DNA of 64,000 nt from Meandrina meandrites (GCA_963693305.1 OY855915.1:17363222-17427221), one strand, 5' to 3'. Positions 34,015 through 47,002 are shown, numbered from the stretch's first letter. Notes: a model not told the origin generated them from the sequence alone. A program made the numbers and translations.

Positions 34015-36923
34015 ATGAATCCAAAGTTCTGGCTTTCAGTTGTATTGCTGATGTCCCTGATTGGTGTACTTGAGAGTGCTGGCCAATGCGGTAATTCAGC
34101 GACATATTCCGTCAGGGGAATGTTCCTCAGAGGTCACACGTTTAAAACGTTGAAGATTGGATGGCACGAAGGCTGCTATTTCAAATGCGCCGAAGAGGTC
34201 ACTTGCCAAAGTTACAACGTCGTCATTGGTCAAAACATCTGCGAACTGAATAATCGAACCAAGGAAGCAAGACCGGACGATTTTTTGCCGGATTGGACAA
34301 GATACTACATGAAACGGGCAAAAAACAGAGGTACACTATCTTTAATTGTGCTTGTTTGCTTCTCTTTTTCAACGCGGAGGCGGGCCATTTCTAAAGCTAC
34401 AAGATATACGATTTCTTGCATTTCTTTGTTGTGCCAATTCAACCACTTTTCCAGCGCTAGCTTCCTGATTTTACAAAATTGATCAAACTTTGCCCTCTTT
34501 AGCTGGAGCAATTTAATTTAACCCTTGAAACAATATCTAACAATTAGTGCGCAGTAGTCGAAACTTAACAAAAAAAAACAAAAAAACAATGGGATTAGTG
34601 TTTAATAGTATCTAACAGTGTAATAACTATTTCACGGGTTTAGTAAAATCACTCTAACTAATTTGCATTTCTTTGCGTTGTGATAAGTTCAAGTTAACAG
34701 CGTCTGTAAGCGCGTCCACGTTAATTATATACTCTGCGCATTCATCAGCTCCTTCTAAAACAGTGTTGGAAAAAAACCAAACATATATGAATCTTCTAAT
34801 GCTAAAGGAATGGATGTAACAGCAATACATAAATTAATTTATTAAATACCGTGATGTTGGATTTCCTGAAAGCAAGCTGAGAAAGAAAACAGACATAACA
34901 CGACGCACTGAACATGAGGTGAATTTTCGCACTATATAAAAATTTTGTCATTATGGTAAATTTCGTTCCGGCCTTTCTTGAACCTTTCGAATAATTTTTT
35001 TTTGATTTTCGTCGACGCCCCCGCGATTTTTTTGGAATTTTCGTCGTTTTCCTCATTTTCGAACTTTTCGTTCAGGCGTTTCTTTTCATTGCCGTGGTTG
35101 CAATTTTTTTGATATTTTCGGTAATGTCACACGGTTTTCGCACAATATGAGTTACTTTTTGCCGCTAAGGAGCAAAGAACTGATATACGAACGATAGAAG
35201 AGAGGTATCACTTTCGCTTCCGAGATGGTATGGGGAGAACAAACTCTCATAGCCATTTAAGGGAGCAGTGTGATTTCTATGAACCACTTTATCACCTCCA
35301 CTTCGCTGAATAATTGTTAAAGGAGCTACGTCATGGGTATTTCGCAGATTTTTTGTCTAAACTGTTCTGAAATTTGTGACAGGCAACTTAACCTATGAAA
35401 AACGGTATCTTTGAACATCTAAAGGAATAAATAAGCTTAATTTGCGGATAGAAATCAAGCTACGGCTAAAAGTATCGATTTTTTGAAGACGCGCGGAATC
35501 AACTTGAAAAGTTAAACCTTAATTTTTCAAGTTGTAATCCATTTCCATCCTCAGGCATCCGCAGCCAAAGACGCTCGTTAAGAGTTTTAGTCTCTAATAG
35601 AGCAATTCTTAATAGAAATGGACCATTATTTTTAGGTTTCCTGCGACACAAATATATATTTTGGCTGTTCAAAAATGTGGTAAATTCCGTGACAAAGCCT
35701 CTTTGCCTATAGCATGGTGTTGCGAAAATCGATTTTTTAGAGTTTCATTATCTTTTATGACGCAGTACCTCTTGGTTCTATTTCGGAGCTTCCTGCCGAA
35801 TCTTGCAGTGAGATCAAGGCCAGTGAAGGAAATGAGATGGTTAACGGGGATTACTGGATATACTCTGATGGGAATGGTCAGACAATCCTGGCTCGCTGTG
35901 AAGGTATGACCTTTATTTTAGTTAATAAAAAGAGTATTTTAGAACCCTTTCCCGCCTCCATAACTGACTGATAATTGAATTGCATCATTGCTAAATGTTT
36001 ACTCGCGACTGCTCATAGTCTATATCCTATGCACCTATTGTGTATTGTCGGTATCATGCATGTATTTTTATAGAGTTTCAAATAAACAAACGTGGCCTCC
36101 GTGTACAAAGAAAGTGTTTATCTCTGATACTAAGTCTGGGCGCTAATCAATTCAGAAGAATGACACAATAAAAATCTCTATATTGGCGGATGGCCACGTC
36201 TCACAGTAAATGCGAATATACCAAGCATAACGTATTGATCTATCTTGCAGTTGCATTGCCATTTTTCGATACCTAAAATACTGTTTAGCAACGGTTTTGG
36301 TGCCTTCGCGTACGCTCCTTATCCAGGAGTCACTATTTAGTTCGCCTCAGGCCCCCAATAGACTAAGATGCTTGCCCTCCCTATGTTCACAGTTTAGCTT
36401 GTTTCTACTCGGGTATTGTAGTAGTATATTTATATTTTTTAATTAAAATTTAGAGAACTGGCAGAAGATAAACACAGATCCTGTTTGCTTTGGCGCGCGA
36501 GGTAACCAGTACGGTGCCTTTAACATCACAATGAGTGGACGGCTCAAGACAATGAAGCTCATCCACAAATCGGGGTCGATTAAATGCAACCGAGCTGACA
36601 GAGGATCATATTGGGGTTGTACAAACCCAGCATACTATGGCAGTGATGGTCTGATGACTATCATTACAAATGCCAATAAAGAATCCGTCCTGCCGCCTGC
36701 TGGAGACTTGAAAGCAGCAGTTCATTGTCCCAAGAAACATTTTTACAGTCTTGATGGAACCAGCCACACATCTCCAGAGCTCGTTTTCCGCGATCTTCCC
36801 AATCAGTTGTCTGTGTCACGCAACCAGGAATTGCAGATATGGTACGGACAGGATTGGATTGACTGTTCCCAAAGTGACAACCGAGGCACAACATGTGTTG
36901 ATGTGTATGCGTGGTTTGCTTAA
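34015..36923 (+). CDS. PAN/apple-like secreted protein, copy 3 (307 aa)
   Basis: Exons are 34015-34330, 35766-35903 and 36454-36923, with the same lengths and phase-1 GT-AG introns as copy 2. Exon 1 is almost identical to copy 2 (differences cluster in the signal peptide), and the first 170 bases of intron 1 are also nearly identical, which indicates recent duplication or gene conversion. All cysteines of the PAN-like part and the fibrinogen-start segment are kept. The third exon is five codons shorter than in copy 2 in the variable segment before HFYSLDGT, where it reads KAAVHCPKK. The C-terminal SHTSPELVFRDLP and QIWYGQDWIDC blocks are conserved. The same function is inferred as for copy 2, an extracellular matrix or recognition protein. 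Confidence 0.85.
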
Positions 36924-37269
36924 AACCACACCAGTCTGCATTTAGTGTAAATAATGAAGTTGTGTTTAATTTAAACAAAGACACTGTAATTATTGTAAAC
37001 GAGTTGTAATGTAACAGAAAGTGTAAAAAGATGGTAACTTACAGAAATGCTAATTAAGAATAGTTTAAAAAATTTGCACCAAGCATTTACCAAAGCGACA
37101 TAAGGTATATAACGTGTCTCTTATGGTCATATGTCTGTCATTTTCTTTATATTTTTTGCTCCAGTATAGATCATATTCACGATAACCGTCATAATGTAGA
37201 CTGTTCACAGCCCTGTATTTTTTCGTGTTTTTTTCGATCAATGAGCGCGCGGTGAGAACGACTAGAAAA

Positions 37270-37385
37270 CTGGATGCCAGCGCAAAACGGAAGAAGCAAG
37301 GGGGTGGGGGGCGGGAAGCGAAAAAAAATATTTTCCTTTCGCTCGCTTCCCGCCCCCTCCCTCGGCGCGCTCGCGCTTCGTTTGC
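37270..37385. repeat. GC-rich foldback sequence
   Basis: GGGGCGGGAAGCGAAAA and CGCTCGCTTCCCGCCCC form an inverted pair about 10 bases apart, a marked GC island in AT-rich surroundings. It abuts the 3' tail of the LINE fragment. Confidence 0.6.
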
Positions 37386-37414
37386 TTTTTTATGTTGAAA
37401 AATCGAGAGGCTGT

Positions 37415-38195
37415 GGACTACTTACTTACTTAATCCTCTTCGTTCCTAAGTGGAACATAGGTCCTCAACTAGCGCGCGCCACCTAACCCTATTTTGTGCA
37501 GTGCCTTTTGCCTCATTCCACGTAACATGCTTCGCCGCCAACTCTGCCATTCTCGTGCGTCTCCAGCTGTGTTGGGGTCTCCCTCTCTTTCGCTTCCCCT
37601 GTGGGTTCCACTCTAGTGCCCTCTTGACTACATGTCCATCTGGTTTCCTCAGTGTGTGGCCAATCCAGCCCCAAGCTCTCTGTCTTATCTCTTCCTCTAT
37701 CGGTCGTTGCCCTGTTTGACTCCAAAGGTCCTTGTTGCTGATTTTTCTAGGCCACCAAATCCGCAAGATGTTCCTCAGGCTCTTATTGATAAACACTTGC
37801 AACTTCTGCTCCAATCCCTTGGTCAGCCTCCAAGTTTCAGAACCATACAAGAGCACCGCCTTCACATTTGACCCAAAGACTCTCAGCTTGGTCTTGGTTG
37901 TTAGTGCCGTGGATCGCCATATTGGTCTCAGCATCGCAAATGCCTGTCTTGCCTTTCCAATTCGTGCCTGAATGTCCTCGTCAGTGCCTCCCTTCTTGCT
38001 TACAATGCTCCCAAGGTATGTGAACTCATCCACTTCCTCAACCCGCTCCCCAGCTACCGACACACCATCACCACGTTTGGTACCAATACGCATCAGCTTT
38101 GTCTTGGTAGCATTGATCTTCAGGCCTACCTTCGCACTTTGTACCTCCAAGGCCCGTGTCTTATCCCTCATATCCTGTGGACAGTCTAGTCATAA
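37415..38195 (-). mobile_element. RTE-type LINE, 5'-truncated
   Basis: The minus strand carries the reverse-transcriptase C-terminal part, then a very short 3' UTR and a TAAG repeat tail (37420-37432). Short 3' UTRs with simple-repeat tails are usual for RTE-clade LINEs. The 5' end is lost near 38195. Confidence 0.75.
37446..38171 (-). pseudogene. LINE reverse transcriptase, C-terminal fragment (241 aa, open)
   Basis: The reading frame begins just after the (missing) catalytic YxDD region with GLKINATKTKLMRIG, then VDEFTYLGSIVSKKGGTDED, RIGKARQAFAMLRPIW, VKAVLLYGSETWRLTK and GWIGHTLRKPDGHV. These are the classic blocks of the RT thumb and C-terminal region of RTE-like LINEs. The frame is intact for 241 codons, suggesting a fairly young insertion. 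The endonuclease and the palm catalytic residues are missing, so it is not active. Confidence 0.85.
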
Positions 38196-38489
38196 TGGTA
38201 TTCATATTGTAATGCAAATTAGTCACGTTGTCTGTCAGTGGCAAAGATTGAAATGATACCGTTTCTTGGAAAATCGGGCCGTCTAAAAAGTGCGGTATCT
38301 GCGCTAAAATCAAATTTTAGAGCCAAGCTACAGAATAACGATTTCATTATTAGAGTAAATTTAAAATAGGTTATTGAAAACATGACTTCTTAACTACAAA
38401 AAGCCGTTTGGTTTTTACAAAAGCACCGAAATTGCGTAAAATTCTAAAATTTTTAAAACCTACTGAAACCCCTCACAAATTATGTGACT

Positions 38490-38720
38490 AATTTGCATTA
38501 CAACATGAAAACAAACATGGCAGCTATCGTGGATAAGGCCTATTGAACGCTAATGAGATGGAGGATTCTGTATGATGGGCATCCCAAAGTGTCCCCATTA
38601 ATAATTTGCATTACAACATGAAAACAAACATGGCGGCTATCGTGAATAAGGCCTATTGAACGCTAATGAGATGGAGGATTCTGTATGATGGGCATCCCAA
38701 AGTGTCCCCATTAATAACGT
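38490..38720 (+). repeat. Tandem duplication, about 110-bp unit
   Basis: The stretch from ttgcattacaacatgaaaac to agtgtccccattaata occurs twice (about 38494-38602 and 38604-38714), with only a few differences. A partial third copy, cccaaagtgtcgccattaat, follows the SINE. Confidence 0.85.
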
Positions 38721-38730
38721 AAAGGTAACG

Positions 38731-39015
38731 TCTGCATACGAGCCTAGTGGCCCATCAGGCCGGAGCTTATCCCGGTTTCCGTAGCATGAAGCGACTAGGA
38801 GTATTTCTACTCCACCCTGGATGGGATGCTAGTCCATCGCAGGGTTACCCCCAGCAGTAAATTCGCCGGTACCCATTTATACACCTGGGTGGAGAGAGGC
38901 ACTATGAGAGTAAAGTATCTTTCCCAAGAACACAACACAGTGCAACGGCCAGGGCTCGAACCCGGACCGCCAGATCCGGAGTCCAGCGCACTAACCATTA
39001 GGCCACCGCGCCTCC
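38731..39015 (-). mobile_element. tRNA-derived SINE, copy 2
   Basis: On the minus strand the head reads GGCGCGGTGGCCTAATGGTT (A box) and GGTCCGGGTTCGAGCCC (B box), then the same body as 18174-18472. It is flanked by cccaaagtgtccccattaat on the left and cccaaagtgtcgccattaat on the right, consistent with a target-site duplication of about 20 bp. Confidence 0.8.
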
Positions 39016-40265
39016 CAAAGTGTCGCCATTAATAAAAGCATACCTAATTCTGTCCAATATGAAGTAATATGTAGATATCAAATAACCCAGTCAAACATGA
39101 AGTACTTATTAAACAATGCGTTCAATCCTGGACATAAGTGAAACGTTAAGGATCAGTTTAAATAGCAATAATATTGTAGTGGTTCTACATCCAGCGTGGT
39201 ATCCGGAAAGGAGCTTGCTTCGATACAGTATGAAAAATAAGGGACACGAAAAAGTAAATAATTAACAATAAAAAACGGAATCCGATGATGTAAACTAAAA
39301 GTACTTTCTAGTTTTGCTTCTGGTATTAAAAAATGTCAGTCTTGCTTTTATCCTGTGTATCGCATAGCAATCCTTTTATAGAATGACTTGTGTTCGATAT
39401 GCAGTTTTATGTGCTTTGCTACTCAGTGGCCTGTAATGTATGTGCAAAGCTTATTTACATATATTAATAAACATGACATATGGACTTCTTTTTTAACGTT
39501 TCCTATAGAACACTGACTTTGTTGCTCCAATACTGGCTTTACTCACCACGTACAAACCGTAGCGGAGAATTTCAGTCAATCTGGGTTTTTTCGCGTCGGA
39601 ACTTTAAAAGGAAGAGGCGAGAAGAGGTCAGGGAGTTGAAAATCAACAAAGAACAACAACAACAAAGTACACATTTACAGAAATCAACTTTCGCCGCTAC
39701 GATTTCTGCCCGGTTTACTTCGTTTCGCCCCGACTAACTGCCCCTGGGTCTCCAAGGATGGATTTTTATCAGCCATCTGCGACAGAAGCTTTTCAATCTT
39801 ACGACAAGTGATAGGTTTATATATCATTAATATTGCCGTGATAAGATTTCAGTTACCAGAAAAAGCTCTTTAGCTCTTTATCGCCTTATTTTCTCATGGT
39901 TACTAGCCATTTATGACTACTTCAGGTTTAATTATAATAAAAGGTATTTTAAATCGATATATTTATATATTTAAATGTACCCATCATTCCATGCGTTTAA
40001 CACAAAATCGATAGCTACAGAAGAATTCTGATAATAGGAACCCTCACAAGAGATGGAAAACACTAATAAATACGGAAAACAGAAAAGCTTTTAAGGTGTA
40101 TTGTTTCAATACGTCGTACACCCGGTAGTAATATATAATCATGAAAAATTCAGGGATGTGTCAAACTGTTTCTTGTATAAATTACTTTAGGTGATGTGCC
40201 CGATTGCGGAAAATCAATTCGGTGCTTTAAAAACGTGGCGTGAGATAAATATAAATATGTGATAT
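39016..40265. other. Intergenic, no gene seen
   Basis: Contains only short ORFs and the inverted fragment (39690-39757) of the repeat at 3316 and 13188. AT-rich otherwise. Confidence 0.5.
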
Positions 40266-40269
40266 GTGC

Positions 40270-40447
40270 TATATATATAATAGTTATGCAACGCTTTCGA
40301 GTGGTATACCATGGAATATCCCACGAGTCACTTGAATTTTCTCGGTATACACGAGCCTTTAGGCGAGTGTGTATACCAAGAAAATACAAGTGACGAGTGG
40401 CATTTCCATGGTATATCACGAAAAAGTGTTGCATAACTATTTTATAC
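40270..40447. mobile_element. Foldback MITE
   Basis: Arms atagttatgcaacgctttcg and its near-complement cgaaaaagtgttgcataactat enclose gtggtataccatgg/ccatggtatat and further inverted blocks around the caagaaaatacaagtgacga stretch. Confidence 0.7.
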
Positions 40448-41035
40448 CATTCCATAGAAAATACGCTTACTAAATTTCGTTGGGAATAAGATCGCAGCGC
40501 ACGATGGGAAGATATAAACATTTATTATATGGACGAGAGTGTTTTACTGGGAACTAAACCACTCGTAGAATCCGTACGCCACTCCATCCGGGACCTGAGT
40601 GGCGTATTTTCCGTATGACACGCTTGCGAGTGTCATATCGCTCATTGACGTCACGATTCGCGCCATTTCTACTTTGTTGAATGAACTTGGTTTCTTGTGC
40701 CGTTCAGGTTTGTTGTGAGCAAGCATCGACAAGCAGCTTTAATTTGTTTAATTAAGGGACGAGAAAGAATGAGTTTTCCGAAAAACTCAACGACGAGAAC
40801 TTGACTGAATGGAAACCTTGACGATTTCAAGGCTTTTAAAGAGAATTCTTCGCAAGGAATTTCACAAAGTGCAAGATGTTGTAAAGAAGAAAACAAAAGC
40901 AGTTGAAAACTATCGGCCATTAAGACATTGCTGCATCGGATTCAAGTCAAAGTCAGTGATGTTTTCAGTTTTCACGTGTTACGATATTTAGTTGAGAAGT
41001 ATTTCATGTACATGTATTTTGTTTGATCAGAATTC

Positions 41036-41304
41036 AGTTGGTGTTTCTATATCCTGGACACGGATGCTTTGTGTTTTCTATGAAGACGAACGGTGATTTG
41101 TAAAACTTGCTCGATTTTTCAAAAACAATGAAATAAAAATCGGCACTTTCAATTACATCTGGTCTCCATATAATAAAAAGAACATTACACGTTAGCTCAA
41201 AGATATGAATTTTATGTTCTCGTGGCAAAAACGACATCTCACTCGTTCGCTGCGCTCACTCGTGAGATATCGTTTCTGCCACTCGAACATAAAATTCATA
41301 TCTT
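41036..41304. mobile_element. Foldback repeat, full-arm copy
   Basis: The left segment matches 10160-10375. The right arm (41265-41304) inverts agatatgaattttatgttct, closing a hairpin whose loop carries a ctcactcgt palindrome. Confidence 0.65.
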
Positions 41305-41344
41305 CTCGCCACCGTGTAATATCCTCTATATATATAATATATAT

Positions 41345-42650
41345 TCAAGTATGGACATAAGTGAATATATCTATCGCGATGTCCCGCCATAGATTTGTAG
41401 TTGAAGGTATGGTTCGGCGCATGTACAAGCTATTACATGGCCCACTCAATTGCTTATTTATGCGATTAACTTTATTAAGCGTGTGTCCAGAATAAGTTTC
41501 TGGCCTGAATAAAAAAGGTATCAAATTTTGGATCTGGTCTGAAGAAGGGTAGACAATATCGCGCATTTTGGTCTCAAGTGGGGTGAATCTTTTAACACCC
41601 AGAGGACCCAGAGGAGGAAGTCCCATCTAATGGTGACGGGGGTGCTTGTTGAACCTTTTCGCGGTTGATATTCGTGTCGTGGAACCATTTAGGGCGTTAA
41701 AAATATATATATATTGCAGAAACTATACTTCTCGGTTTAGATTTGGCACCTTTTAGGATTAAAAAAAAGGAATTTCTTTCTCACCGTTTCAAATCGAGAG
41801 CCTAAATTGTTTCTATGTAAATTCATCAATATTATCTGACCGGATGATATGAATAATCGTTGGGCTTTTGATGAAATGAAAGTGGAATAAAGTAAAAATA
41901 CAGAACAGTAACAACTGAGCGATGTAAACCCAAGACTTAGATCTAACAAATGGACCACATTTTTCCATGCTCTGTACTCTTGCATGCTCTGCACTCTTAA
42001 ATGATGATGAATCACGAATCGCAGGCGAGTGGTTTCACTGCAAACCATAAACATGCATTGTTTAACAAGTTACTGACATGCTTGTCACAACTAAAAACTA
42101 TTTTGGGATAATTTTATTGCTATTATACCAACTACCGACGGATACATATTGATTAAATTTGAACAAAATCAAGAAACTTAATTAAAAGGGAAAAAAAATG
42201 ACAATCAATAATCAATTAAAACTCAATAATAGTAGATTCCAATACGTACAATACAGTGTGCACAAATTTTTATCGTATCCAAAATGTAAAGAAAACAATT
42301 CTAATTGGCACAAGGGTATACTTATTTATTTCCCTGTTTATAAGTTGAACCTTTGCACCTTATATGCCGTCGGTTCAATTGTATTTTCTTGCTGTGATTG
42401 GTTTGTGATTTCATCAATAACAACAAGGGCAAACAGGTAAACAAAGGCGACAACACCGCCTCTTAACAGCATCCAAATAACTGCGCAATGCACCCGGAAG
42501 TTTCTTCTTATACACAGGCTTGGCTCCTTCCACGCTTTTGTACTCATTTGCAGGTTTGCCATCTGTCTCGGTGACCAAATTCAGAAAGGAAAATATCATC
42601 AGGAGACAAACAGTAACTTGGAGCTGAAAGGAACGAGATACAGGTAAAGT
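41345..42650. other. Intergenic, no gene seen
   Basis: ORFs up to about 105 codons on the minus strand have no recognisable similarity and lie in AT-rich sequence. No RNA gene was noted. Confidence 0.45.
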
Positions 42651-42654
42651 TTGC

Positions 42655-42725
42655 GTTTGGGCCAAGTGGCCCATCAGGCTGGAGCCTATCCCGGTTTCCT
42701 TGGCATGAAGGGACTTGGGGTATTG
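42655..42725 (-). mobile_element. SINE fragment
   Basis: ggcccatcaggctggagcc and tatcccggtttccttggcatgaag match the tail part of the SINE at 18174-18472. Only the tail 70 bases are left, followed directly by simple-sequence DNA. Confidence 0.7.
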
Positions 42726-42773
42726 CACTACACAACACACACACACGCAACGCGACGCAAACACAACACAACA

Positions 42774-42886
42774 CAAGGCAAGGCAAGGCAAGGCAAGGCA
42801 AGGCAAGGCAAGGCAAGGCAAGGCAAGGCAAGGCAAGGCAAGGCAAGGCAAGGCAAGGCAAGGCAAGGCAAGGCAAGGCAAGGCCA
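42774..42886 (+). repeat. (AAGGC)n microsatellite, about 22 units
   Basis: Uninterrupted GGCAA pentanucleotides for more than 100 bp, flanked on both sides by short ACACA/ACAAC arrays. Overlapping minus-strand ORFs read a Leu-Pro-Cys-Leu-Ala repeat, an artefact of the array. Confidence 0.95.
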
Positions 42887-42909
42887 GGCAAACACAACAC
42901 AACACACAA

Positions 42910-44800
42910 TAATAATCGATCCTTTATAGAGGGAAGTTTACCCGAGTAAGGAAAGGGATCAAATAGGCCATTTCCCAATTATCCTTTGCCTCTGTCTCAA
43001 AACGAATCTAAGACACAGTCTAATGGCGCTTTTCATCGTTTTCTTTACGTGTAATCCGAAACGACACCTTGATTGCTACAACCTTTGAGTTTCTGTATGG
43101 AACACCCTACCTGAGACCAAAATCCTTATTTAACACCCCTAAGCGAGACAACGAGCATCCCCGGCTGGCTGTCCCTTCCATATGGTAGTCCCTTCCCCTA
43201 CTTGAACCGGACTACTTGGAAGAAAATTGACCAATCAAAACAATACTTGAGAAAGACGAATTCGAAATCCGTTCTGGTGCTGGGGTGGGGTGGAATGAGG
43301 TGGAAAGACTAGTTTTGTAGTCTGCGATAGGAAAATACCCGGCAGCATACTTACGCTTCTAGTTTATGTATAAACACATAGCTGCTGTCGAAACGTGATT
43401 CAGGATGGCTAGCTTAATACCGGGTGTGTTATCAACCGTAATTCTTTTGAAATATCGCTAGGCTTTATAGACGCTAGTATATACTGACAGGTTACGTATA
43501 AGAGGGAAAATCCATCAAGCCTTTCTATACTATACATACCTACCTTCATTTTGAATTTAACGGCTGGAAGCTGTCTAACTGCTCTGATCAAAACGTCTGC
43601 AAGAACTAAAAAAGAAATCATTAGAAGTCGCTCTCACAGATTGTTCTAGAATTTTGTGTGCAGGTAGTCAATCAACGATACTTAAATATGTTAAAAATGA
43701 AAGCCAAGAGGTCTAGATTCCGAGGAAATCAGGCTTGTTTAAAAACAAAAGAAAACAACAATCGTTGTTATGATAACCTTTGTGGCTAAGAAACCAGTAA
43801 AAAAATAAAATATGCTCATATGTGATCATCATGGTATAGTTTGGCAAAAATCGAAGATTGGCTTCCTGCTGGATAATTCATTTTCGAAACAGCCACCCTT
43901 TTTAAGGTCATTCCGATTTTCAACCAAACTTTGCCTACTGGTTGATAACTATAAGGGAAGTTAAATTTTGAAATAAAAAAGGTGGGTCACCACATTCGTT
44001 TAGCAGGAGGAAGACCTTGTATATACCACATAATTCCTTAATAATTCCTTTGCGAGTACTGGCAAAGTACACGTTTCCAGTGATAATCTTTCTTTCAAAC
44101 ATACAAATTGATCTATATTCGTTTTTATCGAAAGAATTTGATCGTTACATCCAAAATACGTGAAAAAAAAAATGATAGGTCACCATACTCGTTTACGAGA
44201 AACCGAGGATTTAATTATTTCTCTCGCGGGCTGAGCTGTATAGAAAAAAGCCGCTATTTTGTTTATGTGCGCGCGCTAATTACACGTGAAAGTCTGCGCA
44301 GTGAGGATGCGCAATGTGATACAGGGCAATGACCTTAAGTAACATTGTGGTCTTAGCTGAACATCTCCCCCCTGCTTTTGCAAAATTTCAATTATGTGAC
44401 TAAAAGGGCTGCGCATTTCTGTGCATTTTCACAGGAAAATGAGTTGTGGTCTATTTGAAGTCCCTGCTGTTCAGACGATTTCCGAACACATATAGCAAAA
44501 GTCCGATCCGATTCCCGAAATCCCAAAATAAAACGATTAAACGGTAAACAAATAAACCCAACAACCGATTCAATGCAAAATCCTCTTTTATTGCTTGCGT
44601 CACAAGCATATACGCGTGTCAAGATTTCAAAATTTAAATACAATGCGCGCGTGCTCCAAATGTTACCGATGAAAACAAAGCAAGTCCACGCGCGTCCGAA
44701 AAGGCGTAAAATGCCCAATTTTACTTAAGTTCTCGTGCATTAAGGTCTCAAAATGTTTCTGTTCCCTGATTTTCCTTGGGGATTTCAATGCCAAAGTCTT
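42910..44800. other. Intergenic, no gene seen
   Basis: Two loosely similar stretches, ggtgggtcaccacattcgttta (43981) and gataggtcaccatactcgttta (44173), hint at an old repeat. No gene was recognised. Confidence 0.45.
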
Positions 44801-44806
44801 CTTTAT

Positions 44807-45595
44807 TTAGTCTTGGAATTCAAGCGGAGAAATCCGCGAAATTGGTCTTCTGTATGTACCGACATCAACGACATCAACGACTCGAAAAAATCCATCTGCT
44901 CCTGGATAGGACTCCATAATCCGACCAATCGTCCACTGTGTTCTTGGCGTGTCTGTTTCTATAACCAAGACTACCTCTCCGTTGTTTACGTTTCTTTCTC
45001 GTTCATTCCACTTTTTTCTTGCACCGATGCTTGTGAGATATTCCTTCATTGAACGTTTCCAAAAGTGACGAATTAATTCTTGGACCCGTCTCCATCGCCT
45101 CCTTGGATTGAATTTTGTAGTGTCCACGTTCTCTGGGGCCAATTCTCCGCCTATGTGTCCCACGAGAAAATGATTAGGCGTTAATACAAGCTCGTCGTTG
45201 GGGTCACTACTTAACTGAGTCAGTGGTCTGGAATTCATTAAGCTCTCGACACCGGTAAAGACTGTCAGCAGCTCTTCGTCTTTTATATCTGCGTTATAGA
45301 CCGCGTTAACAGCTCGTTTCGCTGATCTGATCATTCGTTCAAACACTCCCCCAAAGTGTGGAGTTGCCAGTGGGTTCCAATGCCAGTTGAGTCCGTTATT
45401 AGAAGTCATCCTTTGCACCCTGTCTCTGTCAATTTGTTTGACTAACTGATTAATTTTGTTGCATCCACCAGTAAAGTTGGTACCATTGTCACTTAGCATA
45501 TCACGAGGCCAGCCTCTTCTTGCTGCCATGCGAGTTAAGGCATTCAGAAAGCCATCCGTGTCTAATGACCACGTCATTTCCACATGAGTTTGCAA
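44807..45595 (-). pseudogene. BEL/Pao-type retrotransposon integrase fragment (262 aa)
   Basis: The frame starts in the middle of an integrase core: SLDTDGFLNALTRMAARRGW, SDNGTNF (second catalytic Asp, residue 36), PHFGGVFERMIRSAKRAV (catalytic Glu, residue 86) and ESLMNSRPLT. It then runs through the C-terminal domain with LTPNHFLVGH, RRRWRRVQELIRHFWKRS, GEVVLVIETD and W.IGRI...YPG.DG..RVVDV. This is the standard C-terminal half of BEL/Pao polyproteins. The zinc-binding N-terminal part and first catalytic Asp are missing at about 45595, where an unrelated repeat begins. Thus a fragment, but without internal stops. Confidence 0.85.
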
Positions 45596-46145
45596 AGAAT
45601 TGAAAGCTCAAAACATTAAACCACGGGCGTAGTCTGAGCATTATTTATCATGACTACTAAGATCTTACCTACTCTTTCGATGTCGTCCTATCTCGATAAG
45701 TGAAAACCTGCAGAATTTGAATCAAGCGTCGGTGGTTTAGTTGGAATTATTTTAGCTCCACAAACGATTTGAAAAAACACTAATTCCTACAATTACCCTG
45801 CCCGTTTTTCACTGGCAAAGATCCGTCTAAGGCGAGGAGTGGTTTTTAAAAAGGAAATTGAAAATACGCGAAAGATGCCACAGAGGATTTGAAAAAGTAC
45901 TAATTCTTAAACTTATCCTACCTCTTTTTCACTAGAAAAGGTCCGTCTAAGGCAAGCAGGGGTTTTTAAAAAGCAACTTGAAAATACGCTTAAGATGTGG
46001 TCATTTTATTGGTTGTGGATGACTCTTCGACGCTGGTGATTGGCTGGATTGAAATGGTGAATTCATCTGTTTACATTTAGCCTGCCGATACAAAACAAGT
46101 TCACTCCATGACAACGGCTTGCTTTCACAAGAATTCAAACTGATC
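45586..46145. repeat. Direct repeat, left copy (LTR-like?)
   Basis: Similar to 47003-47465, for example gtttgcaaagaattgaaa, gaggagtggtttt, tgtttacatttagcctgc and gttcac. It begins within a few bases of the integrase break. No gene. Confidence 0.6.
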
Positions 46146-47002
46146 GACGAAAAAAGTACTTTTGATTATTCAAAGCACGAAAAACTGGGTACATGTGTGT
46201 ATGTTATAAATATACGTGGTAAAATAAAATATTTTTATTATCTTGTAAAATACAGAAATTGTAAATTTGCGGCCACCAATATCTCTGTTAAAATAAATTT
46301 ATATTTATACACTCATTCTCTTTTTACTCAATCAGAGTAAATGCAAATTAATCAGATCCTATTTTGGTGTGATAAAAATGATTCTATTCCTCTTCCTTTC
46401 GTGAATAGGCAAGCCCTTTTGCCTGTGGATGAATGGTTTCGGTTTCCTATTGTTTTTGTGGCAATTCCTTCTGTTAGCGAAAGTTTTAAGGCCAGATGAA
46501 AATAATGCTGATGAAATATATCTGCTATATAAGCATACAACCCAAAAATAAAACGCAAAATAAATCAACAGACAACACAGTGCCCATGCAATAAGGTGAT
46601 GTTAACAGCAGTTAGCGAGTGCTACTTGTCACTTTTTCGTTCCCGTGCGCTTTGGTATGTGTTTTTACATGTAAGGCGTCTTTTAGTTCGACGTGATTGA
46701 AAGTGAGTTGATTAAAATTATTGTTCCCTTTCTGCGTTATATACGGAACTACCGTTGGGAAATTGATATTAACTGTTTTGAACTGTTTGTTGTCCCTTGT
46801 TCACTCGAGGCTTAAAGAACAGCTTTACATACGTGGGCGACATACGTCAGTCGACGTGGATCGGACTTATTATGAGTTTTCCCGAAACCGCGCACTCGCA
46901 AGTTTACTGCGCCACACTATCAACCACCCATTCCAAAATAAGAGCTTTCTGCTGAAAAGCGTGTGCCTTGTCTGAGAAGAATACTTCTAGGAAAGTGCAA
47001 CA

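Noticed and set aside
41530..41570. Further hammerhead candidate (ctgaagaagggtagac)
   Set aside because: CTGAAGA is present, but no stem II partner and no GAAA follow within range.
42414..42978. ORFs of 144-163 codons with Leu-Pro-Cys-Leu-Ala repeats
   Set aside because: They are translations of the AAGGC pentanucleotide microsatellite on the minus strand; all three frames stay open because the unit has no stop.
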